Positions 1 through 11,009 of a stretch of DNA of 64,000 nt are shown one piece after another. Made by a program: the position numbers and the translations under genes. The stretch's first letter is position 1, and every line of letters begins with the position of its first letter. Source of the DNA: Chrysophaeum taylorii (lineage: Eukaryota; Sar; Pelagophyceae; Pelagomonadales; Pelagomonadaceae); the NCBI GenBank assembly GCA_029834535.1, contig JAQMWT010000067.1, positions 16,534 to 80,533 on the forward strand, given 5' to 3'. The notes below the pieces were generated by a model that saw only the letters and a list, made by a program, of their open reading frames with translations, made no database searches and had not been told where the DNA came from.

Positions 1-493
1 TCTGTCACGTCCAGCTCTACGTGGGTCTCTGTCGATCGGCAACCACGAGAATGAATATGCTCTTCTGAGTCGACGACTCCACCCTACCCCACACGTGCTG
101 CGCAATATCGACCGATAAGCCCCCTCCCGGCGTCTACACGCGCACTGTAGGTGAACTATAACTGGGCACTGTAGGTGAACTTACTGAAACCAGGTGAACT
201 TACGGAGGTTAGAGATTGGGACTAGGTGAACTTCTTAGTGACCAGGTGAACTTACTGAGACCAAGTGTGAGCTTACTGGGGCTTTTAGAGTAAACTCAAA
301 GCTCAGCGGCGTGTGCGGATCAAAGCAGCTTAGATTGGCGGGGGTGAGAGCGACGAGCTCGAAGGAGAGTGGGGTGAGTGGGTGCGGGTTTACGCCGAAT
401 TTACTGGGGTTAGAGATTGGGACTAAGTGAACTTAACGGGAACAGGTGAACTTACTGGGGTTAGAGATAGGTGAACTTACTGGCCTCCACTTG
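1..493 (+). mobile_element. Helitron 3' end, copy 1 (truncated by window start)
   Basis: The first ~60 bases encode the last helicase motif of a Helitron (a CHVQLYVGLCRS-like stretch, matching the VALSR-type motif VI of PIF1-like helicases). They are followed by a minisatellite built on AGGTGAACTTACTGG and GGGACTAGGTGAAC units. The copy ends in ...CCACTTG and is followed by a host T. The same terminus occurs at 1539 and 53158, so this is taken as the element's true 3' end. The 5' part lies outside the window or is missing. The helicase identity rests on homology to the better copies at 616 and 52206. Confidence 0.6.
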
Positions 494-615
494 TCCTAAC
501 TACTAATCGACAGATGTTTGTCTGTCTGTCTGTTTGTCTGTTTGTCCCTCGATTTAGGGTAAGGATCAGGTAGGCGCGAGAGTAAGGATCAGGTAGGCGC
601 GAGAGCCAGACAGTG
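494..615 (-). repeat. non-LTR retroelement tail remnant and Helitron junction
   Basis: The stretch holds a (GTCT)n/(GTTT)n tract preceded by CTAATCGACAGATG and followed by TGTCCCTCGATTTA. Both borders reappear around the much longer non-LTR copy at 51405-52204, which has the same left border near 51380 and the same right border near 52205. This is therefore probably the same composite junction with the retroelement body lost. A 20-bp unit (AAGGATCAGGTAGGCGCGAG) is duplicated at 561-602. No gene is visible. Confidence 0.5.
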
Positions 616-1539
616 ATCCTCCAAGCCGTCTACGGCGACCTCGCAGACTATTTCCACGACCCGCGGCGGCTCTTTTAGCCAGCGCGCCATTCTCACGCCC
701 CGTCGAAACGATGTTGTCGATGCTGACAACGCGCGCATGACCGCGGCCTTTTTTCCCGGAGACGAGGCGTCGGAGTTCTTTTCGGCTGACTAGGCTGGGT
801 CGGAAGACGACGCCTCGCTCTTTACAGTAGAGTTTTCAACTCCCTGACAACCAACGGCATGCTGACTTTGATCGCGAGCTTAATGTCTTCGCAACCTCGA
901 CCCGTCGCACGGCCACTGCAACGGTACCAGATACATGATCGATCGTGTCGTTGTCACCGAGGCTCCTCCAACCTGTATCGCTTAAGGCCCGCCTACGCCA
1001 AACGATCAACAAGAGCCAGGGCCAGACGCCCCGCGAGGTCGGCGTCCTCTTTCCCAAGCCCGTCTTCTGCCACGTCCAGCTCTACGTGGCTCTCTGTCGA
1101 TCGGCATCCCCGAGGATATACTCATCTGGGTCGACGACTCCACCCTACCCCACACGTGCTGCGCAATACCGATAAGCCCCCTCACGGCGTCTACACGCGC
1201 ACTGTAGGTGAACTTACTGGGACCAGGTGAACTTACTGGGGTTGGAGATTGGGACTAGGTGAGCTGAGTGACCAGGTGAAACTGGGACCAGGTGAACATA
1301 CTGGGGTTTTTAGAGTAAAGGGTTTTTAGAGTAAACTCAAAGGTTGGCGGCGCGTGCGGATCAAAGCAGCTTAGATTGGCGGAGGCGAGAGCGACGAGCT
1401 CAAAGGAGTTGGTGTGAGCTAGGTGAACTTACTGTCAATAATAATACTGACCAGGTGAACTTATATGAAACTTACTGGGACCAGGTGAACTTACTGGGGT
1501 TAGAGATTGGGACTAGGTGAACTTACTGGCCTGCCCTTG
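616..1539 (+). mobile_element. Helitron helicase C-terminus and 3' end, copy 2
   Basis: Reading from 616 gives a degenerate PIF1-like Helitron helicase: an ILQAVYGDLADYFHDPRR start, a RAILTPRR-like motif, and then a TINKSQGQTPREVGV motif with a PKPVFCHVQLYVALCRS motif at about 1000-1110. These correspond to helicase motifs V-VI of Helitron RepHel proteins. Frames change several times and stops interrupt, so it is a relic. It is followed by the AGGTGAACTTACTGG minisatellite and ends GCCCTTG before a T at 1540. No Rep (HUH) domain is attached here. Confidence 0.65.
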
Positions 1540-1541
1540 TA

Positions 1542-1550
1542 TTATTATAA
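1542..1550. repeat. MULE target-site duplication, left
   Basis: TTATTATAA, repeated exactly at 6485-6493. Nine bases is the usual target-duplication size for Mutator-like elements. Confidence 0.75.
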
Positions 1551-1729
1551 GGGAAAAGTCAAGTTTCCAACCACCATGTATGTTTGGTCACCGTAAATCC
1601 CCAACAAGTTTGGTCACTTAAGTTTAGTCAATCCGTATCTTGGCTGACTAAACTTATGCTTGAGGAAAGCAAGGATAGGGCTCGCTGACAAAACAAGGCC
1701 CGCTGTGATCAAGCATTTGGAGGTTCTGC

Positions 1730-4700
1730 ATGTCGCGTCGTGACTCCGGAGCGTCCTTCGACTTCGACACGGATGACGAGGAGGTCGATATCGACGAGGG
1801 CTTCGCTCAAGTCGAGCGGGACCGTGCTGGTATCACGCTGACGTCGGGCGACGACGACACCAAGAACGGCAAGCGTGGCCTGACGAAGGTTAACGACTGT
1901 GACAGATCGCCGCGTACGCTGTCGCAGCTCAGAATGTTCAAGCACCACGTTTCGCTGCTTTCACGCTACCCGACGAAATCCGAATTTAGTATGTGCGTTC
2001 GGGAAGAGGCCGAGTTGCAGCAGAAGATGGTCGACACGGGGGGGAAGCAACAGCGTGCATAACATGATCAATACCGCGACGGCGTTGTCGTTCAAGTGTA
2101 AAGTAGAGGGCTGCGGCTTCTTTAAGCGCGCTGCTCGTCGTGATGGGCTTATAGACTTCGTCGTCACGCATGATGAACCTCACACAGGAGTTTTTACACC
2201 GACGAAAACCCAGCCCAAGTCGAACTACCGCGCAGAGCACTTCTTAGAGGCCGTGACGACCATCATCAAGAAGGGCTCTATGGAGAGCAAGTCAGGAGGC
2301 ACTACTCGGAAAGGCGTCTGGTAGATGTCCACAACAACGTCATCAAGGAAAGGCTCAATGAGATGACGAACCGTGAGCATACACTCTCATCCGTCGAGAA
2401 CATCTAGCTCAAGTCATCCTAGCGCTCTTGGGAAACGAGGAGAGGAACGCGGTATCAGCGGTGTCTTGCGCAGGTCTTGTTTGTGGCTGTTGTCCTGCGA
2501 GGAGGTGCATGTGTGTGATCAAACTTGTAATGTTCTGACCAAACTTTGTGACAAAACTTGTGACTGTATGACCAAACGTGTGACTTTATGACCAAACTTT
2601 TGACTTGGTGACCAAACTTGTGACTTAATGATCAAACTTATGTTCGTGTGATCAAACTTTGTGATTAAACTTGTAGCTTTCTGATCAAACTCTTTTGGTT
2701 TCGTGACCACACTTGAAAATCGTAGCTTAGTGTGTTAGTATACTTCGCCACATCTACATTCACGTGTGTGCATCAAAGTCACACTTGTCATTCTCTTAGG
2801 CGGAGTTGCACGCTTGCCAGCGCGCGTTGCGAGCCCACGGTCATGCGGTTAAGTTGTATGGCGCGAAACAAGGAGATCTCCTGAAGGTATTCATGAAGAG
2901 GCTCAAGTCTGAGCACAAGTCGGAACAAGAGTTCAGGCATGGCTCCGACAGGAGCCGGTACAAGAGCTTAGACCTCAACGACTACAAGATCCCTGAAACG
3001 CTGCAGTCACCTGCCTTGGCTGATAGGAAGTTCTTCTTAGGTTATGTCGTCGTGTCGAAACCCGCCATACGCATGATGAATGCGGGCCTCCTGCGCCGGC
3101 AGGCGTTTATTGACGGCGTTCACTGCCTCGACAACCAGGTGATGATTTCTGTGACCGGCCGTGATGCCAACAACCACCTCGTGATGATATCCACTTCGTG
3201 GTGGAACATGACCGAGTCTGCGGAATCGATCGGCAAGGTCATTAAACTGACCGTCGAGAACATCCCGCACAGAAACTGTCAGGGATTCGTCATAGTACAG
3301 GACTTCCAAAAGGGAAGCCTCATAGCGCACGTCACCGTGAGTGACCTCGCTAGCACCATTTGATTCCTCGTCTAATTCCGATTCCTGCGCAGCATACGCC
3401 CGAGGCCGACGCCTTCTCGTGCAGTAAGTCTTTGATGAACTGTTTACTCTTCGTGAATACGTCCTATTCACAGTGAACCACGGCAGCGAGAACATCGCAA
3501 AGATCGCGGAATCCGGGGATGCCGCTATCTTTCGTCGCTTTGTTGAGGCGCCTACGAAGGCGGCCAGCGACGCTTTTCATGCCGAACTTTCTCCCAAGGC
3601 CCAGCGTTGGGTGAGTCATAATCTCCTCGTGGCATTGAGTTTTCTGGCACTACAGGTTGCCAGTCGGCGCGAATATGCGCGAAAGCATCTGAACGATCAG
3701 GAAGCAGACACCGTCACAGTGTTAGACGGGCCCAGGGCACTCTTTGGCACGAGTACGAACAACCCGGCGGAGGCTTTCAACAAGAAGCACATCAACGCGA
3801 GGTTATGCAACGGACCCAAGTCCCTCCAGACCTTGTTCGCTGAGCAGGCAACGACCTACGCGGATACGAGCGCAGCGGCCATCCGGTGCGCAAAAACCGG
3901 CGAGAGGCTCACGTGAGTCTTCCTCGTGTTCGGATGCAAATTGTTGCGTCATTAGTTTCGTCTTGTCTTCGATCAAAATAGCGTGTTTTCGGCCAATAAT
4001 CTCAAGGGTCTCAACCATCTCAAATACGTACGGGCCTACGGGCCTTTGTCTTTTCAGATCAAACTCCCGTTGTTATGTTCACACTTGTCGGGTTGTTCTA
4101 TGTGATATCTAAGCGTGAACCGTAGGCCCAACTACAATAATGATGCCCAAGTCAAGGTTGCAAAAAGCAAGACCCGGATAACAAGAGTTCAGCCTTACGG
4201 CGGCGGCGCTGGGGCCAATAAGGGGACGTTCTTGGTGTATGTCAAAGGTGACAACAATCAGCAACTTACGTCCGTCGTTGTTATCGGGCAGAAGGGATAC
4301 GTGAATTTTGAAGATTCGGAGCAACTCGACGTACTTTCCTGTAGCTGTGGCAACTACGCGTTCTCTCGCTTGCCGTGCGTTTGCATGATTGGAGCTCAGA
4401 TAGCTCGCGGTGAGCATGCTGAGGATCTCTATCCACTTTGGACCACGACGCAGCGTTGGGAAAATCAATATCGGGTCGGGGGGGTGTTCCCGATTCTCAA
4501 CGCAACGGAAATTGAGTCGGCGCAAGGAGAAATTGAAGCCGAATGCAAAGAAGCTGGTGAGGAGTTTGAGCCTTGGCTGCCATCCGCGATCGGGCCCCGA
4601 CGGACAGGCAGGCCAAAGACCGACCAACGCCAAGAATCCTCGCTGCGGAAGAATACGGGGTCGGGGTCAAAGAAGGACCGGAAGCGAGCACGAAAAGAAA

Positions 4701-5401
4701 TGGCCAAGACGTTCGCCGGGTTGGACCCAGAAGGAACTGCAGCCCGGGTCGCCAGTAAAAAGCGGAGGAAAGGAGGCCGCAAAGCTACCGAGCCTCCCGA
4801 GCCTACCGAGCCTCCCGCGTCTACCGAGCCTCCCGCGTCTACCGAGCCTCCCGCGTCTACCGAGCCTCCCGCGTCTACCAAGCCTACCGAGCCTCCCGCG
4901 TCTCCCGCGTATACCGAGCCTCCCGCGTCGACCGAGCCTCCCGCGTATACCGAGCCTCCCGCGTCGACCGAGCCCCCAAACAAGCAGCAGAAAGAGTCGT
5001 CTACAAGCTCGTTTCCTCCCTGGTGGCCAACAGACAAAGAAGCGTGGGACCGTGCGCGCGCCGAGCTCACCACCACCCTCAATATGCTTACGGCGCGCGG
5101 AAGGAGTTTCAAATCAGTCCGGGTGATGGCTTCGGATGTGCCATATCCCGCTGCGCAGCCTAAACACTACGTTCCTGGAACAGTCACCTACGCCAGAAAC
5201 AAGTTCGCCGTCACGTACGACAACGGGGACGATACGGAGCGATATGATGCGAACGACGAAGACAAGGGAATCCTTGCCGAGCTGAGTATGGGGTACTTCT
5301 TACCTTTCGAGAACGATTCGGTGCGATATTTGAAGCCGAGTTCAATGATGTGTGTTTTTATGGGAGTGTCCAAGAATGTTTGTAGCAGCGAGCTCGTGTG
5401 A
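1730..5401 (+). CDS. MULE transposase, spliced (DNA-binding, DDE and SWIM regions)
   Basis: The ATG at 1730 opens an acidic N-terminus, then a zinc-chelating DNA-binding region (FKCKVEGCGFFKR...THDEPH, C-x4-C...H-x3-H, about 2090-2195). The catalytic core at 2806-3336 has FIDGVHCLDN (first Asp) and VIVQDFQKG (second Asp). GTGAGT at 3337 to AG at 3392, and GTAAGT at 3424 to AG at 3473, define two small introns (56 and 50 nt) that keep the frame. The next exon carries STNNPAEAFN, a typical MULE motif. A third intron, 3913-4113, also keeps frame. Exon 4 has a SWIM-like CSC...PCVC, where the usual final His is Cys, then TEPPAS repeats. The N-terminal half has a frame break at a seven-G run (2038-2044) and another near 2275. 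The 4115 frame begins GTG, so it is an exon and not a start. Confidence 0.75.
2373..2799 (+). other. probable MULE intron holding an AAACTT-motif array
   Basis: A GTGAGC donor at 2373 and a TTCTCTTAG acceptor ending at 2799 bracket this region, although simple joining of these two sites does not give the right phase, so the exact borders are unsure. From 2510 to 2715 it contains about ten copies of a (T)GA(C/T)(C/A)AAACTT motif at irregular 15-25 base spacing. This is the same motif as in both element ends. A similar but shorter block lies at 39350-39430 in the second MULE copy. Confidence 0.45.
4796..4977 (+). repeat. 18-bp coding tandem repeat (TEPPAS)
   Basis: About ten units of an 18-bp repeat (ACCGAGCCTCCCGCGTCT and variants with GTAT or GTCG) lie inside exon 4 of the MULE transposase. 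They encode a Thr-Glu-Pro-Pro-Ala-Ser/Tyr linker, probably a flexible hinge between the SWIM-like finger and the C-terminal domain. The unit length is a multiple of three, so copy-number change keeps the frame. Confidence 0.8.
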
Positions 5402-6054
5402 CCCCACGGTCCTATCGGGCATGTACACCCAACGCACTCGACACGGAAACAACAGGCTTCGTGCAGGAATCCAATCAATCAGGACGGCCTACGCGTGCTC
5501 CACCGGCCGGAAAGCCTCGCTCCAAGAAAAGGACCCAGTGCGCCATGTTCTCCGCTCGTTCAACAAGGCTCACAGGTGACTTGTTTATTTCCAAGCTCCC
5601 GCGTCGACTTCAAATCCATGGTTCATTAACGCCCGGGGGGCACTTCGACATAGCCGTGTGGTTGCCTCGACAAGACCGCCGACGACAACCTCCACAACAC
5701 TATCAAGAGGCACCCTCCTTAGAACCTCTGATGCGCGCTCTCGACCCCGAATCGATTCGCAAAGACGCTCTCCCTCTCGGATTTTGGGATCCAGAATGGG
5801 GTGATCCGTGTCACGCTGACCATTTACCTTTGTCTTTTGGCGTCTGCCTCTTGCCGAAGAATGGCGGACGACCACGGCAACAGCACCATGGTGAGTCGCG
5901 GTATGGGATGCTCCTACGATGGAAGGTGCGAGAATGGGCCCAGCTTAACCGCGTCAAGCCGTGGGAAACTGCTGGCGAGGCCGCGCGTCGCAGCCCTCAA
6001 TATGCGAAGCTCCTAGCGTATCGCCGCGCTGCCTTAGGACGGACCTCCTTCTAA
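5398..6054 (+). CDS. MULE-associated second ORF, function unknown
   Basis: An open frame of up to 218 codons overlaps the end of the transposase frame. It opens on GTG, so the true start or an upstream exon is unclear, and the first in-frame ATG is in an AMFSARST context. The C-terminal half is conserved at the protein level in the second MULE copy (38687-39090, minus): DPESI(R/I)KDALPLG, then HADH, then GRPRQ...GESR. This supports coding. The copy at 39 kb adds a segment resembling the LTPD..RDDELLN start of Ulp1-type C48 proteases, which some MULEs carry. I cannot place catalytic residues, so that reading is only a suggestion. Confidence 0.4.
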   Translation: MTPRSYRACTPNALDTETTGFVQESNQSGRPTRAPPAGKPRSKKRTQCAMFSARSTRLTGDLFISKLPRRLQIHGSLTPGGHFDIAVWLPRQDRRRQPPQHYQEAPSLEPLMRALDPESIRKDALPLGFWDPEWGDPCHADHLPLSFGVCLLPKNGGRPRQQHHGESRYGMLLRWKVREWAQLNRVKPWETAGEAARRSPQYAKLLAYRRAALGRTSF

Positions 6055-6493
6055 GGCGGTCATGGGGGGGTGTCCATGCCGCGCGTGTAACGCCACGGTA
6101 GATTCTGCGTAGCTGCAGCACCTAGCTCTCGTTTTTAAAGCATTATTTTCGCAAAACCAAAAGCGCCGCTCACGCGCCCCCTTAAAAAAAAAGCCTCCTC
6201 CTTAAGTTTGATTTAAAAGGCCGAAGTTTGGTCAATTATTACTGTGGAAGTTTGAGGACTAGTGATCAAACTCTTGTTGACCAAACTTCTTACAAGGAAA
6301 TTAATCAAACTTAAGAAGGGTTGATTGATCAAACTTAATGCAACTTCGGAGGAGTGGCCAAACTTAACTGACCTAACTACTATGGAAAGTGACCACACAT
6401 GTGAGTTTTTCCTTAATCATACATCAAAATCGAGCAAACACGAGAGAAATTCACCAAACTTTTTGACCAAACTTGACGGATCCCTTATTATAA

Positions 6494-8381
6494 CGTATAG
6501 GGCCGGCGCGGTAGGGCTTTGGTTAAAAAAAAAAAAGTTAGAATGGGGGGGAGCGCTGCTGGTGACTACGACGAGCTCGTTTAACTTCCCTGCGACTCTC
6601 GCGGCGCATACGGCGTGGCGCAGACGATCACTTTCGCGTTCGTCCTCGAGCGCGCGCGCATCGCGTCCTCGTCGCCGGCGTGCGCTTCTTGTAGAGGATC
6701 ATCACGCCGCTCTGCAATTGCAATACGCTTGGCCTCGCGTTGACGCTCAAGCAGCATCGCCGCGCATCCTCGTCGCCGGCCGGCCAAGAGCTTCGCGACG
6801 AGCGGCCCGCAATCGCCCCATCTTGTCGCGACGGTTCGCACGTTCTTCGCGCTCGAGAAAGCGATCGTCTCGAGCACGCCACGCGCGCTTCCACGCATCA
6901 ACAGCGCGCTCGTACACTTTTCTCTTCGCCATTCCACTCCTGGGCTGAGGACGGACGCTCGAGTAGCAGTTCCTTTTCAAAGGAATTTACTTGCGCCTCT
7001 TTCGTCGTTTTCCCGCACGATCTCGGAGCTCTCGCGATCGTGATTTTATGCTGCTTTATTTCGTAGAGCCCCGCTGACGAGCGCGAGCAGGAACCGGCTG
7101 CTCGAGTTTACGTGGAAATAAAAACGCACCAAACCTCTAGAAAAAAGTGGTTCCCGCCGAAGAAAAAACTCCTGACCAGCACGCGGTGCGAAATCGACCC
7201 GTCAATCGGCCCGTCAATCGGCCCGTCAATCGGCGAGGTCGTCCGCGAAAGAAAACGTCCTCTTAAAAGAAGGTGCCTCCGCGCGCCGTTTCATCGACAT
7301 CCTCGCCGTGCCGAGAGCTCGAAGCGCCAGGTTTGGTGCCTTGAAAGAAAAAAAAATCGGGTGATTTGGATCGAGCCGAAACCACCGAAAAATATCCATC
7401 CAGTCCCCCAAGATTTTTTTTTTCTGCGGCATCCGAGAAAGCCTCAATCATCATCCAATGCGCCCTTCGGACCGAGAGCGGGACGCAGTGGCACTAGCTC
7501 GAGGAAGCGGAGCACCAGCAGCAGCGAAGAAGAACTTGTCTCGATTGTGTCCTCGTCGACTGACAGACAGACGGTGACGCTGCCTACGACCACTTTTAGC
7601 GAGCACTGGCGTCGTCGAGGTGCTGTTGCATCAAGCCGGCGTTGCGCAGTTTGAAGGAGCGCGAGCTGCGGAAAGACGGAGGTGCCTACTAATTTGGTGG
7701 CCGGGCTCGAGGAGTCGCAACTCGCCGCGCCTTGGACTGACCTGACCCTCGATGGCAATTTCGAACGCACCTTGGGTGTCGGCCAAAATTTCATCGCCCG
7801 CGAGCTCGCCGCTCCTCCAGAAGAAGATGTAAGAGGTCTCCGGCGAGCAGAAGGAAACACTTCCGACCAGACGCTCAAGCAGTACGTGTCGTCGAAATGC
7901 GGGCGGCCGGTCTGACGAGGGCTCGTCGGTCGTCAGCCCTCCAACCGTCCCGGCTGGATTTCGGCCTCTTCGGCGCATCTTCTTTTCGAGGAGAAGACGA
8001 CTGGCCTTAGAATGGACGACGACACACGGTTGGCGCTCGAACGGCAAGATGATGAACTCGGTCGAGCAGCCAGCAGCACAACGCAAGCGCTAGAGTGGCA
8101 TGGAGGACGACGTGGCCACCGACCAGCGCCAAGCTCTTATCAGATCGGCGAGACCCGCAAGGCAAGGCAAGGCAAGGCAAGGCAAGGCCAGGCCGACCTC
8201 GAGGATCAAGTCGATGCGCAGCAGCAGGCGCTATTTAAATGGAGAAAAAATGACTGCCAGCAGAAGAGAGGCCGGCCTCAATATGCCGTATTACCAAAAA
8301 GGTTTCACCCACCCAGCACTCCACCTCCTTCGACGGCTCGCCAGGCATCATCATCATGATCATCATACAGAGGAGTAAAGC
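6494..8381. other. no supported gene; GC-rich intergenic or decayed DNA
   Basis: Overlapping open frames exist on both strands, none with a recognisable domain. The most protein-like is on the minus strand, 6581-6980: a basic MAKRKVYERAVDAWKRAWRAR frame followed, after a frame change, by an Arg/Ala-rich segment. It resembles the basic N-termini of Helitron proteins only in composition. A CCCGTCAATCGG unit is triplicated at 7198-7232 and a GGCAA pentamer repeats at 8157-8187. Confidence 0.4.
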
Positions 8382-10818
8382 TCAGGCTCCCCCATATTTG
8401 TCGACGAGGGAGAGGATGGTTTTGTTGTTTGGGGGCGGCGAGGATGGAGCGCACTTGGTGGTGGTGGTGGTGGTGGTGGTGGTGTCCACCAAGAAGCGAG
8501 TGGAGACGTGGCGGGCTTCGAACTCGGCGAAAATCAGCTGGAGAAGCTTGTCCGGGCCGTAGGAGCGGTCGACGGTGAAGTAGTTGTCGTGGGATTTCAC
8601 GAACAAAACCGCGGCGCGGTGCGTTGTGTTGGCCTTGTTGAGGAACCGGCGGAGCGTCGATTTCGCCCAGACCGAAATTTTGTGGTCCCACTTCTTCAGA
8701 GCTTCTTCTAAGGTGGCGTAATGAATCCATTCGAAGTTCGCGCCGTGGATCGAAAGGACGGTAGCGCGCTTGGGGATTTCTGGCAGAACTTCGTAGGTAC
8801 AGGTGTACTCGAAGAAGGAGGGCTGGTTCGACGGTGTGAGAAACAACATCACCCGCGTCTGGGACGGGTGTACCAATTTTTTCACCACAAATTCTTCTTC
8901 GCGCGCTTCGAGATTTCTGGATTTCCGCGCGTCAACTTGAATATTTAAAGGCGTTTTTGGGGTGAGATTTTTCGCCAGAACTGACACCCCGCAGCCCCCG
9001 GGGGATTGGGACACCAAAATCTCGAATTTCTTCTCCCACGTTTTTCTCGACACCAACAGCGAGTCTTCCGAGGCTAAGTCTGTTTGGGCTCGTTCGGCTA
9101 GGAGGTCCAAAGGATACGTCTTCAGCACGGGCTGAAGCTCGAGATCCGGAAATTCCGAATGGACGGACAGTATCACGGGGAGCCGGTTGGTCAACACCGT
9201 ACCTTCGTAGCCCAACTTGAAGAACAGTCGCCGCCATTTGTTCTCGTCGATCGAGAACAAATAATTTCTTAATTCCGATTCTGTTCTCGCGTCGGCGCCG
9301 GAGGCGCCGGCGGCGCCCAAATCTCGTTTTAATCTCAAAAATTCCGACTCGGACGAGATACGTCCGGATAACTGGGTATCGTATCTGTCGAAGATCTCGG
9401 AAACGATCCCCCGCATCACCCACGGATCTTCTTTTTTTGGATCCGTCCAAACCGGGTCGCGAAGCTTCGCGTGGGCGTAGACGACGATCGCGTACTCGCC
9501 AGTCTTCCAGCGATACGCCAATTCGTCCCGTTTCGGCTCGATGCGCGGACACGTGACTTGGCGAGATGCTGACGGCGACACGGAATCGAAATAGTGGAAG
9601 AGGGTTCCTACTTTGCGAAAAATCGTGATCGCGAGATCAGCCGCCGTTCGTATTCGCGACAACTGGTGAGCCATCAAGTAGACCATCGAATCCGTCCGAA
9701 TCCGAAGCTTGAAGATCTGCACCAGCATCTTCTCCTTCTGAACGAACTGGCATCGTCGCCGCACCTCAAACCAGGGATGTTTGGTTCGCGGAACGTGCGG
9801 CAAACACAACGAAATAGTCTTAAAATGCCGAACGAACGCCTCGAACGGCATCCAGAAAGATCCGTCGTTCTCGCACCACCGCAGATCTTCGGGGTTTTTG
9901 CGCAGAGATTCGGCCAGTCGCTTCACGGCTGCCGGTTTCCACCTCGAATCTCGGTCGGAGCAGTCTCCGGCCCACTCCAACGTCGACCACGGATTTCGAA
10001 GCTGCACGATACCCAAAAATTCGTCGAACGGACAGCGAGCCACAGAGATAAGAGAATACGCGTGGTTCTGAACCAGGCCTTCGACCTCGTTTGTCGACGT
10101 CGACGCTGCCATTATCAAGTCTGATTTGTCCGCGTCGCGCAGAAAGTTAAAAAATTCGTTCGGACTTTGCGTCGAGAGCTCCGACATCTGATATCGTATG
10201 GCCGGCGACCCGGTGAGCTCGACCAACGCGTCGTGCGCAAACCCCCGGGAGAGCCGGTCGTACCCACCGCACAACTTTGCCATCGCTTTCTCCAAAAGCA
10301 AAGGCCACAGCTCCTTTTCCTTGGACATCGCGTAGCAAAACGCGTCGTTTTCGTACGGGAAAAAATCGTCCAATGTCACCGTCTGCCACCTTCCGCCGTG
10401 GCAGAGTCGAACGCGGTACAACCCGCAGCGTTTTTTGTGGTACGAATCTAGCACGAAGCACCGCTCTATCAATTCCGGAAACTCCGCCACGGCCCCGAGC
10501 GCAGACATCAGCCAGCAATCCTCCAGAGTGCCTTGCACGACGTCGTCCGGATCGATGCCGTTTCGAAACAAAACGCAGCTTCCCCAAACCGACGCCGGCC
10601 GCCGCCACTCTCTCCGGATAGGCGGGAAATCGATATCCACAAAAAGCGAATCCCCCAGCACCTCGTACACCTTGTCGAGGGGGTCTTCGTCGTAATTCAA
10701 CAGTCCGTTCCTCACGATTTCGAGGGTCTGGATCGCTCCCCTCGAGACCTCGTCGCTCCCCTCCAGTTTCGCCGCGTCGGCGCGGTTCTCCGAAGAAGGT
10801 CGTCTGCTCCTCCGCGCC

Positions 10819-10849
<31 letters not shown>

Positions 10850-10997
10850 CCGAATCAGACAAATCTTCTTCTTTTTTCTTCGGAGAAGAAAATTCGCAGA
10901 CAACCTCCACCGACCCCGTCACCTGCGTTGCTTCTGTCTGGCTTCTTGTCTTGTCACACGGCTGGCTTCTTGTCACAGACAGACAGACACACGCGAC
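8382..10997 (-). CDS. calpain-family cysteine protease (peptidase C2), main exon
   Basis: An intracellular, usually calcium-regulated protease. The open frame runs from a stop at 10998-11000 to the stop at 8382, about 870 codons. Numbering from the GTG at 10976, the catalytic Cys is residue 154 (QGTLEDCWLMSA), His 305 (LVQNHAYSLI) and Asn 328 (QLRNPW). The full triad is present in a protease core of about residues 104-385. A beta-rich C2-like (calpain domain III-type) region with GEYAIVVYAH follows, then an EF-hand-like DRYDTQLSGRISSE loop. The N-terminus has a Glu run coded by a (TTC)n tract (10820-10851). There is no in-frame ATG before residue 157, past the active-site Cys, so the start must come from an upstream exon. 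The C-terminal Thr run is coded by (GGT)n. Confidence 0.85.
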
Positions 10998-11009
10998 TTA
11001 AATGCCTCG

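Larger units (their letters stand above)
1551..6484 (+). mobile_element. Mutator-like element (MULE), near complete
   Basis: The element starts GGGAAAAGTCAAGTTT and ends with the inverse of GGGATCCGTCAAGTTT, so its termini are imperfect inverted repeats (shared GGGA...GTCAAGTTT). It is flanked by a 9-bp TTATTATAA duplication. Both ends and one intron carry many copies of a TGACCAAACTT-type motif, plausibly transposase binding sites. It encodes a spliced MULE transposase and a second ORF. An internally deleted relative lies in reverse orientation at 38184-40689. It landed within a few bases of a Helitron 3' end, so it is younger than that Helitron copy. Confidence 0.8.

Noticed and set aside
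1200-1530. spaced repeats at first suggestive of a CRISPR-like array
   Set aside because: Units overlap, spacing is irregular, spacers are variants of the unit, and the array recurs at every Helitron 3' end.
4465-5112. 215-codon minus-strand frame rich in Asp-Ala-Gly-Gly-Ser-Val repeats
   Set aside because: Antisense shadow of the TEPPAS repeats in MULE exon 4.
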